From assembly GCF_036347055.1 (NCBI RefSeq), contig NZ_CP108882.1:3670501-3734500 (forward strand): a stretch of 64,000 bases of DNA, in the 5' to 3' direction. A program made the position numbers and the translations under genes. This document shows, piece after piece, positions 43,900-54,129 of the stretch (its first letter is position 1; every line of letters starts with the position of its first letter). Source of the stretch: Streptomyces sp. NBC_00820. Lineage in GTDB: Bacteria > Actinomycetota > Actinomycetes > Streptomycetales > Streptomycetaceae. A model generated the notes under the pieces. That model had not been told where the DNA came from and searched no databases. It worked only from the letters and a program-made list of their open reading frames with translations.

Positions 43900-44532
43900 C
43901 TACGGAGTCACCTCCGCCTCCGGCTCCGCCTCGCAGTGGTCGACCGAGGTCAGGACGTGTGCGCCCACGGCCACCCGGACCCTCGCCTTCCCCTTCGCCG
44001 GTACGGACACCGTCGGCGAGGAGTCCGTGAGGAGTTCGATGCCCGCGGCGTCGTAGAAGGTGACCTGGGCCCGGAAGTCCGCCTCGCGGTCGTTCGGGTT
44101 GGTCACCTCGACCGTCGCGTACGGCCTCTGCTCGGCCGCGCAGCTGATCAGCTTCGCCGTCCCGTCCTGAAGCGCGCCGCGTCCGCCACTGCTCGAAGCC
44201 GTGGGCGTCGACCGGTACGTGGGGCGGTGGGTGCGGTATCCGCCACCACCGCTGCCGCTGCCGCTACTTGCGTAGGTGCCGTCCGAGCCGTCGTCCGAGC
44301 CGTCGTACGAGTCGTCGTCCGAGTCGCCGTACGACGAGCCACCGCTGTACCCGCCGCCACCCGACGACGAATAAGAAGAAGACGAACCGTCGTGGTCCTG
44401 GTGCGAGCTGCTGCACCCTCCCCCGCCGCCGCCCCCGTGCCTGCTGTGGCCGCCGCGGGAGAAGCCCGTCAGTGCGAGAACGACCAGTGCCAGTACCGCC
44501 GTGAACCTGAGTCCGCGCCCCCGTGAATTCAT
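43900..44532 (-). CDS. Secreted Gly/Ser-rich protein, afs locus
   Basis: A 210-residue protein with an N-terminal signal peptide (FTAVLALVVLALTGF, about 9-23), then about 90 residues of Gly, Ser, Asp and His low complexity (several GGGG and SSS runs, DSDDDSYDGSDDGSDG). The last 85 residues form a compact beta-type domain (ATVEVTNPNDREADFRAQVT, then VSVPAKGKARVRVAV) like FxLYD-type extracellular domains, with one Cys at each end (ISCAA, DHCEA) that could pair. It follows afsK by 20 bp on the same strand and is probably cotranscribed. The corresponding S. coelicolor gene has no assigned function. Confidence 0.8.
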   Translation of the reverse strand: MNSRGRGLRFTAVLALVVLALTGFSRGGHSRHGGGGGGGCSSSHQDHDGSSSSYSSSGGGGYSGGSSYGDSDDDSYDGSDDGSDGTYASSGSGSGGGGYRTHRPTYRSTPTASSSGGRGALQDGTAKLISCAAEQRPYATVEVTNPNDREADFRAQVTFYDAAGIELLTDSSPTVSVPAKGKARVRVAVGAHVLTSVDHCEAEPEAEVTP

Positions 44533-44552
44533 ACGTTCAGCCTAGGGGCTCC

Positions 44553-46904
44553 TCAGGTCGTGCGGGCTGTTCCCGTTCCCTTCTCCGCGTCCAGCGCGTA
44601 CACGCACCGGTCCTTGCTGCACGCGTACACCACGCCGTCCTTGACGACCGGGGACCCGGTGATCTCGCCGCCGGTGGCGAGCTTCCAGCGCAGCCTGCCG
44701 TCGTCGGCCTTCAGCGTGTACAGCAGATGGTCGGTGGAGCCGAAGTGGATACGGCCCTCGGCGACCGAGGGGGCGCCCACGACGTCGCCGCCCGCCTGGA
44801 AGCGCCACTTGGGCGTACCGGTGACCGCGTCGAGGGTGTAGAGACCCTTGCCGCTGCCGACGTGGACGTGCCCGGCCGCGACCAGGACCGGTTCGATGGA
44901 GGCGCGGGACTCGGTGGCGATGCGCCAGCGGTCGCGGCCGTCGGCGGCGTCGAGGGCGTAGACCGTGCCGAGGTAGTCGGCCAGGTAGACGCCGCCACCG
45001 GTGACGGCCGGACCGGGTGCGTAGGTGGGCGGGCAGAGGAAGACCGCGGGAGCCTCGAAGTGCCAGCGGACCATGCCGCTCGCCACGTCGATGGCGAGGA
45101 CGCGGGAGCCGGCGCAGACGTAGACGTGGCCGTCGGGGGCGGGCGTGATGCGGACGGGGACACCGCCGCAGGAGGCCGCGTCGCCGATGGGGTACGACCA
45201 GCGTTCCTCGCCGGTGCGGGCCTCCAGGGCGCGCAGCCGGGCGTCCTGCCAGACGTAGACGGTGCCGTCGTGGACGGCGGGGCCGGCCTCGGGGGACTCG
45301 AAGTCGGTCTGGCAGCCGCTGATCTCCCACAGCTTCTGCCCGGCCGCCGCCTCCCAGGCCTGGACGCCGCCGCCGCGGGTGCCGGTGACGACGGTGCCGT
45401 GGTCGGCCTTCAGGGAGTACACCCAGGCGTCGGTGGACAGCCGCCACAGGTCGGTGCCCTCGCGGGCGTCCAGGGCGAACAGCGTGGGGCCGTCGGAGGC
45501 GAGGATACGGCCGTCCGCCACCGCCATGGACCAGGCCACGTCGCGCGTCTTGAAGCGGCGCCGGCCGGTGGCCACGTCCAGGGCGTGCACCTCGAAGGAG
45601 GTGACGTAGACCAGGTCGCCGGCGACCGCGGGGGTGCCCCAGACGTCGTTGGACATGCGGAAGCGCCACGGGCGCCAGCCGGCGGCCTCCGGCGGCACGG
45701 CCGGGACGGGGGGTACGGCAGGGCCTACGGCAGGATCCGTGCCGTTGACGCCGGGGCGCGGGCGGGACCAGCCGGCGACCAGACCGGCCTCCGGCGGGGG
45801 CGCCTTGACGGCGGCGGCGCGGGCGTCGGCGACGCGCGGCCCCGGGCCGATGGGCACCTGGGCGCCGGCCAGCCGGACCGGGCCGGTGTCGGGCGCGCCG
45901 ACGGGCGCGGGGGCCGGGACGACGGGGTCGTACGACGGCGGCGGCGGTACGGCCGCCCGGCCGGCGCTGCGGGGACCGGGCGTGGTGGGGGCGGGCTTGG
46001 CGGGCGGACGGCCGCCGCGGCGGGCCTCGATGAGGGCGACGGCCTTCTCGGGCAGCCAGGCGGAGGCCGTGCCGCTGTCGTCGGAGCCGGAGCCGAACAG
46101 GTGCGGGGCGAGCTGGGCCTGGAGGTCGGCCGGGGACGGGCGGCCGGGGGCCTCCATCTGCATGCAGGCCTCGATGAGCGGGCGCAGCTCGTCCGGCAGG
46201 CCGGTGACGTCCGGGCCCTCGCGCAGCAGCATGAACACCGTCTCGACCGGGTTGGCGCCGTGGAAGGGCGGGTGGCCGGTGGCGGCGAAGACCAGGGTGG
46301 AGCCGAGCGAGAAGACGTCGCTGGCGCCGGTGACGCTGCGGGAGTCCTTGGCCTGTTCGGGTGACATGTAGGCCGGCGTGCCGACGGCGACGTTCGTCAT
46401 CGTCAGACGGGTGTTCGAAACGCCGGAGGCGATGCCGAAGTCGATGACCCGCGGGCCGTCCTCGACCACGAGCACGTTGGAGGGCTTCAGGTCGCGGTGG
46501 ACCAGGCCGGCGCCGTGGATGGACTGCAGGGCCTCGGCCACGCCCGCCGCGAGCCAGCGCACGGCCTGGGCCGGAAGCGGCCCGCACTCGTTCACTATCT
46601 CCTCGAGGGAGGGCGCGGGGACGTAGGCGGTGGCCAGCCACGGCACGGCGGCACGCGGGTCGGCGTCGACCACGGCCGCCGTGTAGAAGCCGGAGACCGC
46701 GCGGGCCGCCTCCACCTCACGGGTGAAGCGGACCCGGAAGAGCTGATCCTCGGCCAGCTCGGTGCGGACGGTCTTGATCGCGACGCGCCGGCCGGACGCC
46801 GAACGCGCGAGATAGACCAGCCCCATGCCGCCGGCCCCCAGCCGGCCCAGCACCTCGAACGGCCCGATCCGCCGCGGATCGTGCTGCGTCAGCTGATCCA
46901 CCAC
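44553..46904 (-). CDS. afsK: AfsK, membrane-associated Ser/Thr protein kinase
   Basis: A 783-residue kinase (S. coelicolor AfsK is about 799). The N-terminal catalytic domain shows GAGGMG (23-28), K44, HRD (136-138), DFG (155-157) and T168 in NTRLTMT, the reported autophosphorylation site of AfsK. A Pro/Ala linker (about 330-420) leads to a C-terminal PQQ-type beta-propeller with WxxxT/ALDAxTG repeats, which probably senses a signal. AfsK phosphorylates AfsR and also the polar growth protein DivIVA. Start: the GTG at 46902-46904, giving MVDQLTQHD, with GGGAGGTGG upstream; the ORF upstream to 46994 is rejected. Confidence 0.97.
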   Translation of the reverse strand: MVDQLTQHDPRRIGPFEVLGRLGAGGMGLVYLARSASGRRVAIKTVRTELAEDQLFRVRFTREVEAARAVSGFYTAAVVDADPRAAVPWLATAYVPAPSLEEIVNECGPLPAQAVRWLAAGVAEALQSIHGAGLVHRDLKPSNVLVVEDGPRVIDFGIASGVSNTRLTMTNVAVGTPAYMSPEQAKDSRSVTGASDVFSLGSTLVFAATGHPPFHGANPVETVFMLLREGPDVTGLPDELRPLIEACMQMEAPGRPSPADLQAQLAPHLFGSGSDDSGTASAWLPEKAVALIEARRGGRPPAKPAPTTPGPRSAGRAAVPPPPSYDPVVPAPAPVGAPDTGPVRLAGAQVPIGPGPRVADARAAAVKAPPPEAGLVAGWSRPRPGVNGTDPAVGPAVPPVPAVPPEAAGWRPWRFRMSNDVWGTPAVAGDLVYVTSFEVHALDVATGRRRFKTRDVAWSMAVADGRILASDGPTLFALDAREGTDLWRLSTDAWVYSLKADHGTVVTGTRGGGVQAWEAAAGQKLWEISGCQTDFESPEAGPAVHDGTVYVWQDARLRALEARTGEERWSYPIGDAASCGGVPVRITPAPDGHVYVCAGSRVLAIDVASGMVRWHFEAPAVFLCPPTYAPGPAVTGGGVYLADYLGTVYALDAADGRDRWRIATESRASIEPVLVAAGHVHVGSGKGLYTLDAVTGTPKWRFQAGGDVVGAPSVAEGRIHFGSTDHLLYTLKADDGRLRWKLATGGEITGSPVVKDGVVYACSKDRCVYALDAEKGTGTARTT

Positions 46905-47117
46905 TTGCCTGCCACCTCCCCGTACGAGCCGCGCCACCCACATATGTACGCGACCGAAGTGCAGCGTCTCACCACCGCACCGCCATGGCGGCACGCACCC
47001 CGATTCTTCCTGGCCGGGCGGCCGGTTGCGAACCCGGCGGCGAATCGGGATGTCTCGTGCCTCATACGGTCATTTCACCGCCTCGGCCGACACGTACCGC
47101 CGAAGCGGTGACGCGCA

Positions 47118-47867
47118 TCACCGCTCCAGCAGTGCGAACGACGCTCCCTGATTGTCGGTGACGACGGCCACGCGTCCGTACGACGCCTCGAAGGGCGTCG
47201 CCTGGAGGCGCCCGCCGAGCCGCTGGACGGCCCCGAGGGCACCGTCCAGGTCCGCGACCCGGAAGTGGGCGAGGAAGTGCGGGGGCATCTCTGCCGGGAA
47301 GACGTCGGTGACCTCGGCGCGGCCGAAGTCGGGGTCGGCTCCGGGGCCGAACAGGGCGTCGTGGAAGAGGGTGCCGTAGAAGGCGTTCGCGCCGGCGGTG
47401 TCGCGGGCGTACAGCTCGGCCCAGACGAACGTGTCCGCCGCGTGCCGCAGCCCGAAACCCGGGTGGCTGCCCGGCTGCCACAGGCCGAACACCGCCCCCT
47501 CGGGGTCGGCGGCGAGCGCCGTGGTGCCCAGGTCCTCCACCGGGAACGGGGGCGTGACCAGTTGTCCGCCGGCCGCGACGATCCGCCGGCTCAGGGCCTC
47601 GGCGTCCGGGGTCGCGAAGTACACCGTCCAGACGGTGGGCATACGGCCGTCCGACTTGGGCGCGAGGGCGGCGACGGGGGCGCCGTCCAGCAGGGCCCAC
47701 ACGGAGCCGTCGCCCGCCTCCTCGAAGGTCCACCCGAAGAGCTCACCGTAGAAACGCTTGCCCGCCTCGACGTCGGAGAGCTGGGCGTCCACCCAGCACG
47801 GGACGCCCTCGCCGTACTCCGGCGACTGCGGCGACTGGGCTGACTCCGATGCCCTGTTTTCGGCCAT
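47118..47867 (-). CDS. VOC-superfamily protein, two domains
   Basis: A 249-residue protein made of two glyoxalase-fold repeats (about 15-125 and 135-247), with matching LSDVEAGKRFYGELFGW and YARDTAGANAFYGTLFHDAL motifs. Such tandem VOC proteins include dioxygenases, isomerases and resistance proteins; the metal ligands are not obvious and no substrate can be proposed. No signal peptide. It is divergent from the TetR gene with 146 bp between, and the TetR protein may regulate it. Confidence 0.9.
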   Translation of the reverse strand: MAENRASESAQSPQSPEYGEGVPCWVDAQLSDVEAGKRFYGELFGWTFEEAGDGSVWALLDGAPVAALAPKSDGRMPTVWTVYFATPDAEALSRRIVAAGGQLVTPPFPVEDLGTTALAADPEGAVFGLWQPGSHPGFGLRHAADTFVWAELYARDTAGANAFYGTLFHDALFGPGADPDFGRAEVTDVFPAEMPPHFLAHFRVADLDGALGAVQRLGGRLQATPFEASYGRVAVVTDNQGASFALLER

Positions 47868-48013
47868 GTCGTCAAAGTAACCGGGTCGCGCGCACCCCGC
47901 AGAGCGGGCCGCCTCACCCCCGCGGACCGGGCCACATCACCCTCAGTGCACGCTCGCACCCCATTTGCAGTCGGCCGAATCGCGCTCAGATCACCCGTCG
48001 GTAAGCTGACGGC

Positions 48014-48661
48014 ATGACAGGACAAGTGCGTACCGTCGACGGCCGCGTGGCCGGTCGACGTGGGCAGGCGACCCGGCAGAAGCTGCTCGACTGCCTCAGC
48101 GAGATGCTCAGCTCCTCCCCTTACCGGGACGTCAAGGTCATCGATGTCGCCCGGAAGGCGGGCACTTCGCCCGCGACCTTCTACCAGTACTTCCCGGACG
48201 TCGAGGGTGCCGTCCTGGAGATCGCCGAGGAAATGGCCGCCGAGGGCGCCGGATTGACCGAACTGGTCGAGGGGCGCAGCTGGACGGGCAAGGCGGGATG
48301 GCAGACCGCACAGGAACTCGTGGACGGCTTCCTCGAGTTCTGGCGGAAGAACGACGCGCTCCTGCGCGTGGTCGACCTCGGTGCCGCCGAAGGGGATAAA
48401 CGGTTCTACAAGATCCGTATGAAGATCCTGAACTCGGTGAACACCTCCCTCACGGAGTCCATCAAGGAACTGCAGTCCAAGGGGCGGATCGACAAGGACG
48501 TGAACCCGGCGGCGATCGCCGGTTCGCTGGTCGCCATGCTCGCCGCGGTCGCCGCGCACCAGAAGGGCTTCACCTCCTGGGGCGTCAAGCAGGCCGAACT
48601 CAGGCCGAACCTGGCGCTGTTGATGTACCTGGGCGTGACGGGCAAGAAGCCGGCCAAGTAA
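48014..48661 (+). CDS. TetR-family transcriptional regulator
   Basis: A 215-residue regulator. The N-terminal TetR helix-turn-helix is clear: TRQKLLDCLSEMLSSSPYRD, VKVIDVARKAGTSPATFYQY (about 20-62), and the C-terminal two-thirds is a helical ligand domain. The basic start (MTGQVRTVDGRVAGRRG) is typical. Its partner is not known; the divergent VOC gene is a candidate target. The ATG at 48014 lacks a strong Shine-Dalgarno, which is not unusual here. A loop-free palindromic terminator follows. Confidence 0.92.
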   Translation: MTGQVRTVDGRVAGRRGQATRQKLLDCLSEMLSSSPYRDVKVIDVARKAGTSPATFYQYFPDVEGAVLEIAEEMAAEGAGLTELVEGRSWTGKAGWQTAQELVDGFLEFWRKNDALLRVVDLGAAEGDKRFYKIRMKILNSVNTSLTESIKELQSKGRIDKDVNPAAIAGSLVAMLAAVAAHQKGFTSWGVKQAELRPNLALLMYLGVTGKKPAK

Positions 48662-48696
48662 CACGCATCCCTCTCCCGCTTCCGAGTCCTGTCTGG

Positions 48697-48730
48697 CAGG
48701 CGGTGGCCCACCCGGGTGGGCCACCGCCTG
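48697..48730. terminator. 34-bp perfect palindrome
   Basis: CAGGCGGTGGCCCACCC (48697-48713) is followed directly by its reverse complement GGGTGGGCCACCGCCTG (48714-48730), 36 bp after the TetR stop. A transcription terminator is most likely. Confidence 0.8.
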
Positions 48731-48795
48731 TCTCCGTCTGCAGGACGCACGGCCCGCCGCCTCGCCGCAGGGGAACACGGGGGAATACTCGGCCC

Positions 48796-49464
48796 ATGGC
48801 ACAACAGGATCTCCACGACATGCTGCGGTCCCTGCGGGTGTGGGCGCCCGGGGTGACCGAGCTGCGGCCCTTCGACCCGGAAAAGGCGCCCCCGACCCCG
48901 CTGCCGCTGTTCACGAGCTGGTTCGCGGAGGCCGTCGGGGCGGGCCAGCCGGAGCCGCACACGATGTCGCTGGCGACGGCGGACGAGGAGGGGCGCCCCG
49001 ACGTGCGCGTCGTGATGCTGCACGGCGCCGACGCGGACGGCTGGTCCTTCGCCACCCATGCCACGAGCCGCAAGGGCCGCGACCTGAGCGCCCGCCCGTA
49101 CGCCGCCCTCGCCTTCTACTGGCCGGTCCTGGGCCGCCAGGTGCGGGTGCGCGGCCCGGTGACCTCCGCTCCGGCCGAGGAGAGCCAGGCCGACCTGCAC
49201 GCACGCTCGACAGGCGCCCTAGCGGCGGCGCTCACCGGCCGGCAGAGCGCGGAGCTGTCCTCGCTGGAGGAAATGCGCCGGGCGTCGGAGGCCGCCTGGG
49301 AGCGGGCCCGGCAGAGCCCGGCCGAGCCGTCCGAGACCTGGACGCTGTACCGGCTGCGCCCGCAGACGGTGGAGTTCTTCCAGGGGGACCCCGAGCGCCG
49401 GCACGTACGGCTGGAGTACCGGCGCTCGGAGTTCGGCTGGAGCAAGGGGCTGCTGTGGCCGTGA
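48796..49464 (+). CDS. Pyridoxamine 5'-phosphate oxidase-like flavoprotein
   Basis: A 222-residue protein with the split-barrel FMN-binding fold: ATADEEGRPDVRVVMLHGAD at the FMN phosphate site, YAALAFYWPVLGRQVRVRGP, and the C-terminal VEFFQGDPERRHVRLEYRR with the Arg residues that bind pyridoxal phosphate in PdxH. Length matches PdxH (210-230). It may be the true vitamin B6 salvage oxidase or a relative with another substrate. ATG at 48796 begins MAQQDLHDM; upstream in-frame sequence to 48703 is GC-rich and runs into the palindrome. Confidence 0.85.
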   Translation: MAQQDLHDMLRSLRVWAPGVTELRPFDPEKAPPTPLPLFTSWFAEAVGAGQPEPHTMSLATADEEGRPDVRVVMLHGADADGWSFATHATSRKGRDLSARPYAALAFYWPVLGRQVRVRGPVTSAPAEESQADLHARSTGALAAALTGRQSAELSSLEEMRRASEAAWERARQSPAEPSETWTLYRLRPQTVEFFQGDPERRHVRLEYRRSEFGWSKGLLWP

Positions 49465-49474
49465 CGGCCACGGT

Positions 49475-50344
49475 TCAGCGGCCTCGGTCCGCGAACTCCC
49501 ACACCGCGAAGTCCGCCACACCCCGGTAACCGATGCGCTGGTAGAGGCCGTTGCTCGTCGGGTTCGCGAGGTCGGTGAACAGGAGCACCTCCGCCCCGGC
49601 CGCCCGGGCGACCCGGCTCACCTCGGCGGTCACGGCGCCCGCGTAGCCGCGCCCTCTCAGGTGCGCCGGGGTGTAGACCGGGGCCACCCGGACCTGGCCG
49701 GCCGTCTCCTGGGTCGCCCCGGCCATGGCGACGGGTGCGCCCGCGGGGGTCTCCCACAGGGTGAGGCCGCCGTAGGAGAGACGGGCGTCGACCCACGCCC
49801 CCGGGTCCTGGGTGGCATGCTGCCCGGTCGCGTCCGCGAACTCGCCGTACCAGCGCGCCAGCAGGTCCCGGTCCGCCGCCCCGGCGACGCGCGCCCGGCC
49901 CTCGGGCAGCGGCTGCGGCACCGTCAACCCGTCCAGCCGGTACAGCCGTTGCCGATGGCGGATCTCGGCCGCCGCTCCGGTGCGCCGCTGCCAGGCTCCG
50001 GCGAAGGCGGCCGTCGCCGCGTGTTCGCCGCAGACGCCGGTCAGCACGTGCCCGAGGTCCGCCAGCCGGGCCGCGAGCGCGTCGGCCGCGTCCTCGTCGA
50101 GCGGGGTGAGGTGCAGCGGGTGGGGCGGGGTGCGCAGGAGCGTCGCCCGGATGCTCCCGTCCGGGCCCCTCAGCATCCCGAAGAAGGGGGTCTCCTCGCC
50201 GAACACCCGTGGCCCGCGCCTGCGCAGCGCGTCCGCGACCGTCAGCTGCAGGGTGTGCGGGGCGGGCCGCGACCTCAGGAAGGCGCCCGCCTCGGCCAGG
50301 AACTCGTCGAGATCTTCCGTCAGTTGCCAGGCACCCGGATGCAT
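49475..50344 (-). CDS. GNAT-family acetyltransferase
   Basis: A 289-residue protein. The C-terminal half is a GNAT domain with the acetyl-CoA loop VAPVYTPAHLRGRGYAGAV (about 224-242) and the following FTDLANPTSNGLYQRIGYRG. The N-terminal half is a degenerate GNAT-like domain. Such proteins acetylate small molecules or amino groups; substrate unknown. Start: ATG at 50342-50344, because the upstream start at 50404 adds a basic, non-conserved tail. It is convergent with the PNPOx gene, with an 10-bp gap. Confidence 0.88.
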   Translation of the reverse strand: MHPGAWQLTEDLDEFLAEAGAFLRSRPAPHTLQLTVADALRRRGPRVFGEETPFFGMLRGPDGSIRATLLRTPPHPLHLTPLDEDAADALAARLADLGHVLTGVCGEHAATAAFAGAWQRRTGAAAEIRHRQRLYRLDGLTVPQPLPEGRARVAGAADRDLLARWYGEFADATGQHATQDPGAWVDARLSYGGLTLWETPAGAPVAMAGATQETAGQVRVAPVYTPAHLRGRGYAGAVTAEVSRVARAAGAEVLLFTDLANPTSNGLYQRIGYRGVADFAVWEFADRGR

Positions 50345-50509
50345 GCCGCCATCATGCGCGCGACCGCCCCGGTCCGGTCGACACCTTTTCGTCCGGACCT
50401 TCACCCGTGGCCGACGTGACCCCCAACTCCCCCACAGCCGTGATCAATTCGCAACCGAACCCGGTCTTGACCGAGACCCATCAACCGGGTGCGTGATTAC
50501 GCTCGCGCT

Positions 50510-51706
50510 ATGGCCGACTCCCGTCCCTCCTCCACGCCCTCCGCGCATCTGTCCGCGACCCCCGCCGACCGCCCCGTCTACGTCATCGGCGCCGGCCCCG
50601 GCGGACTGGCCGCCGCGTACGCGCTGCGGGCTCGGGGCATCCGGGCGGTGGTCCTGGAGAAGTCGGACCGCGTCGGCGCCTCCTGGCGGCGCCACTACGA
50701 CCGGCTCCACCTGCACACCACCCGTCGGCTGTCGGCGCTGCCCGGCCTCGCGATGCCCCGTAGGTTCGGCCGCTGGGTGTCCCGCGACAACGTGGTGCGC
50801 TACCTGGAGAAGTACGCCGAACACCACAAGCTGGAGATCGTCACCGGCGTGGAGGTGTTCCGCGTAGAGCGGGCGGCGGGCGAGGGGTCCGGCGACGGCT
50901 GGCTGCTGCACGCCTCCGGCGGGCGCGAGCTGACCGGCAGCGCGGTGGTCGTCGCGACCGGCTTCAACCACACCCCGCGCCTGCCCGAGTGGCCGGGCCG
51001 GGACGGGTACGCCGGGGAGTTGCTGCACGCCGGCCAGTACCGCAACGCCAAGCCCTACGCGGACCGGGACGTGCTCGTCGTCGGGGTCGGCAACACCGGC
51101 GCCGAGATCGCCGTGGACCTGCTGGAGGGCGGCGCCGCGCGGGTACGGCTGGCCGTGCGCACCGCCCCGCACATCGTGCGCCGCTCGACCGCCGGCTGGG
51201 CCGCCCAGTACACGGGCATCACCGTACGAAGACTGCCGGTGCGGCTCGTCGACCGGCTCGCCCGGCCGATGGCGAGGGTCAGCACCCCGGACCTGTCCGC
51301 CCACGGGCTGCCGCGCCCGGAGACCGGCCTCTACAGCAGGGTCAGACAGGGTGCCATCCCCGTCCAGGACGTCGGCCTCATCGACGCCGTACAGGCCGGG
51401 AAGGTGGAGATCGTGGCCGCCGTCGAGGGGTTCGAGGACGACAAGGTGCTCCTCGCCGACGGCAGCCGGATCACACCGGACACCGTGATCGCGGCGACCG
51501 GGTACACCCGGGCTCTGGAGGAGCTGGTCGGGCATCTCGGGGTGCTGGACGAGCGGGGCCGGCCCGTGGTGCACGGCGCGCGCACGCCCGCCGACGCCCC
51601 CGGCCTGTACTTCACCGGGTTCACCAACCCCATCAGCGGCATGTTCCGGGAACTGGCGCTCGACGCGGAGAAGATCGCACGGGCTGTCGCCAGGCGACTC
51701 GCGTAG
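50510..51706 (+). CDS. Flavin-containing monooxygenase
   Basis: A 398-residue FAD/NADPH enzyme. The FAD-binding motif is GAGPGG (near residue 28), followed by a second Rossmann motif GVGNTG (near 195) for NADPH. Between them is GELLHAGQYRN, matching the FMO signature FxGxxxHxxxY, and ATGYTRALEEL near the end. It would oxygenate a soft nucleophile or do Baeyer-Villiger chemistry; substrate unknown. The ATG at 50510 lacks an obvious Shine-Dalgarno, so the start could also be the in-frame GTG at 50489. Confidence 0.9.
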   Translation: MADSRPSSTPSAHLSATPADRPVYVIGAGPGGLAAAYALRARGIRAVVLEKSDRVGASWRRHYDRLHLHTTRRLSALPGLAMPRRFGRWVSRDNVVRYLEKYAEHHKLEIVTGVEVFRVERAAGEGSGDGWLLHASGGRELTGSAVVVATGFNHTPRLPEWPGRDGYAGELLHAGQYRNAKPYADRDVLVVGVGNTGAEIAVDLLEGGAARVRLAVRTAPHIVRRSTAGWAAQYTGITVRRLPVRLVDRLARPMARVSTPDLSAHGLPRPETGLYSRVRQGAIPVQDVGLIDAVQAGKVEIVAAVEGFEDDKVLLADGSRITPDTVIAATGYTRALEELVGHLGVLDERGRPVVHGARTPADAPGLYFTGFTNPISGMFRELALDAEKIARAVARRLA

Positions 51707-51734
51707 CCGTACGGACAGTCGCGGGCGCGGCAGG

Positions 51735-52676
51735 TCAGGCGCCCCGTTCGAGGATCACCAGGGGACCCGAGTCCGGGTCGCCGAAGAGGACGAACAGTTC
51801 GGGTGCGTCCTCGCTGCCGGTGACCGACCAGTGGGTGTCCTCGCCGCAGTCGCCGGCGAGCTTGAACAGAACGCCGTCGCGCCCGGTGTCGTCCGCGTCG
51901 TCGTCGGGTTTCCAGGTCCCGGTCCCCGCGCACCTGACGTAGTCGTGCTCGAAGAATTCGTCGTCGAAGGGGTCGTCGTCGGACGGGGGCTCGGTGGGCA
52001 GCCTGACGGCCTCGGCGTGTCCGCCGGGATCGAGCCGCAGCAGCGCCCCGCCCGGCCCGTGCCAGGCCCCGGCCAGCTGGGCGGGGGTCAGCTTCGGGGG
52101 CTCGTACTCCCTGATCAGGCCTGTCTCGGTGGCGAGGACACCGCCGCCGAATGCCAGGACGAAGAGGACGACCACGCCGATCGACGCGCGCCCCCACAGC
52201 CCCGGGAACTGCCAGCGGCGCCGGCGCGCGTACCCGGTCCAGAGGGTGGGCAGGACGCCGAGGGCCGCCAGGACGGAGGCCGTCGTGGTGAACGGCCACC
52301 GCAGGAGCAGGGCGGTCAGGCCGCCCCAGAAGACGGCCGGGACGACCGGGGCGGGCAGGCTCCAGGCCCACACCGGACCACCCAGGCGCCGCCCGGCGGT
52401 CCGGGCGAGCACCACCGAGGGCAGCGTCAGCGTGAACGCCGTCAGCATGCCCAGCGCCGGCAGCACCAGCGGCGCGAACAGCAGGACGCAGAACGCGCCG
52501 ATGACACCCCCCACGCCCGCCCCGTAGTCGTCCTCGGTGACGCTGGTGGCCACCCACCACAGCAGCCCGGCCGCCGGCAGCTGCGCGGCCCCGAGGGACC
52601 CCGCCGCGTGCAGGTCGTCGCCGGTCCAGGTCAGACCCGCGCGCCGAAGTGTTTCCCGAGTCTTGCCCCACCCCAT
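51735..52676 (-). CDS. Membrane protein with extracellular C-terminal domain
   Basis: A 313-residue protein with about six membrane spans in residues 25-185 (for example AFCVLLFAPLVLPALGMLTA, SIGVVVLFVLAFGGGVLA) and an acidic extracellular domain (about 190-313). That domain has one Cys at GCGTG-like and GDC positions that may pair (VRCAGTG, LAGDCGED). No known family. It is convergent with the monooxygenase gene and follows MFS gene 52750 with 73 bp between. Confidence 0.75.
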   Translation of the reverse strand: MGWGKTRETLRRAGLTWTGDDLHAAGSLGAAQLPAAGLLWWVATSVTEDDYGAGVGGVIGAFCVLLFAPLVLPALGMLTAFTLTLPSVVLARTAGRRLGGPVWAWSLPAPVVPAVFWGGLTALLLRWPFTTTASVLAALGVLPTLWTGYARRRRWQFPGLWGRASIGVVVLFVLAFGGGVLATETGLIREYEPPKLTPAQLAGAWHGPGGALLRLDPGGHAEAVRLPTEPPSDDDPFDDEFFEHDYVRCAGTGTWKPDDDADDTGRDGVLFKLAGDCGEDTHWSVTGSEDAPELFVLFGDPDSGPLVILERGA

Positions 52677-52749
52677 GCGGTCAGCGTACGCAGGGCCGGT
52701 ACGCCGGTCCCGGCGCCCCCTGGGCCGTATCCGCGAAGTCCCGCCGGGC

Positions 52750-54093
52750 TCAGAGCGCCACGGGCAGCGGAGCCCCGCGCGGTGTCCGCCGGATCACCAG
52801 CGCCATCAGGGCCGCCGCCGCGCACAGGGCGCCGGAGGCGTACCAGACCATGTCGTAGGTGCCGAAGACGTCGCGGGCCACACCGCCGAGGTAGGCGACG
52901 AGGGCCGCGCCTATCTGGTGGGAGGCGAGGACCCAGCCGAAGACGATGGCGCTGTCCTCGCCGTACTGCTCCCGGCACAGCGCGAGGGTCGGCGGGACGG
53001 TGGCCACCCAGTCGAGGCCGTAGAAGACGATGAAGAACAGCATCGGCGGGTGGATCGACGGGCCGAGCAGCATCGGCAGGAAGAGCAGTGAGACGCCGCG
53101 CAGGGCGTAGTAGACGGCGAGCAGGCGGCGCGGCTCGAAGCGGTCGGTGAACCAGCCGGAGGCGATCGTGCCGACGACGTCGAACACGCCGATGACCGCG
53201 AGCAGCGAGGCGGCCGCCGTGACGGGCAGACCGTGGTCGTGGGCGGCGGGCACGAAGTGGGTCTGGATCAGGCCGTTGGTGGAGGCCCCGCAGATCGCGA
53301 AGGTGCCGGCCAGCAGCCAGAAGGGGCCCGTGCGCACCGCGGAGCCGAGCACGCTCAGCGTGCGGCGGGCGGCTCCGGTGACCGGCGGCGGCTTGGGCAC
53401 GAACTCCCGCGCGCCGTAAGGCGTCAGGCCCACGTCGGCCGGGTGGTCGCGCAGCAGGAGCCACACGAAGGGGACGACGGCGAGGGCGGCCAGGGCGACC
53501 GTGACGGCGGCCGGGCGCCAGCCGTGGTTCTCGATCATCCAGGACAGCAGCGGCAGGAAGATGAGCTGGCCGGAGGCGGAGGCCGCGGTCAGGATGCCGC
53601 TGACCAGGCCGCGCCGCTCGGTGAACCAGCGGTTGGTGACCGTCGCGGCGAACGCGAGCGCCATGGCCCCGGCGCCCAGACCGACCACCACGCCCCAGCA
53701 CAGCATGAGTTGCCAGGGTGCCGTCATCCACACGGTCAGGCCGGAGCCGAGCGCTATCGCGGTCAGCGCGACGGCGACGACGCGGCGGATGCCGAAACGG
53801 TCCATCAGCGCGGCCGCGAAGGGGGCGGTGATCCCGTACAGGGCGAGGTTGACGGAGACGGCCGCGCCGATCGTGCCGCGCGACCAGCCGAAGTCCTGGT
53901 GCAGCGGGTCGATCAGCAGGCCGGGCAGGGAACGGAAGGCCGCCGCGCCGATGATCGTGACGAAGGTGACCGCGGCGACGAACCACGCACGGTGCACCCG
54001 GCGGCGCCGGTCGGCCGGGGTCCGTACGGGGCCGGGGGTGGGACCGGGGGGAGGGCCGGGGGTGGGGGTGGTGGCGTCGGTTGTCTGAGTCAC
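52750..54093 (-). CDS. MFS transporter
   Basis: A 447-residue transporter with twelve predicted spans after a Pro/Thr-rich N-terminal tail. The motif A-like loop AALMDRFGIRRVVAV follows span 2 and ASGWFTDRFEPRRLLAV is its second-half repeat. Span 4-5 carries GLGAGAMALAFAATVTNRWF, as in metabolite and oxalate/formate-type transporters. The substrate is unknown. GTG at 54091-54093 gives MTQTTDATT. A divergent GlxA-type regulator (54196) probably controls it through the inverted repeat at 54130-54166. Confidence 0.88.
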   Translation of the reverse strand: MTQTTDATTPTPGPPPGPTPGPVRTPADRRRRVHRAWFVAAVTFVTIIGAAAFRSLPGLLIDPLHQDFGWSRGTIGAAVSVNLALYGITAPFAAALMDRFGIRRVVAVALTAIALGSGLTVWMTAPWQLMLCWGVVVGLGAGAMALAFAATVTNRWFTERRGLVSGILTAASASGQLIFLPLLSWMIENHGWRPAAVTVALAALAVVPFVWLLLRDHPADVGLTPYGAREFVPKPPPVTGAARRTLSVLGSAVRTGPFWLLAGTFAICGASTNGLIQTHFVPAAHDHGLPVTAAASLLAVIGVFDVVGTIASGWFTDRFEPRRLLAVYYALRGVSLLFLPMLLGPSIHPPMLFFIVFYGLDWVATVPPTLALCREQYGEDSAIVFGWVLASHQIGAALVAYLGGVARDVFGTYDMVWYASGALCAAAALMALVIRRTPRGAPLPVAL

Positions 54094-54129
54094 GTCATCC
54101 AGGATCGGGTCCCGGTTCGCCCGCTTCGA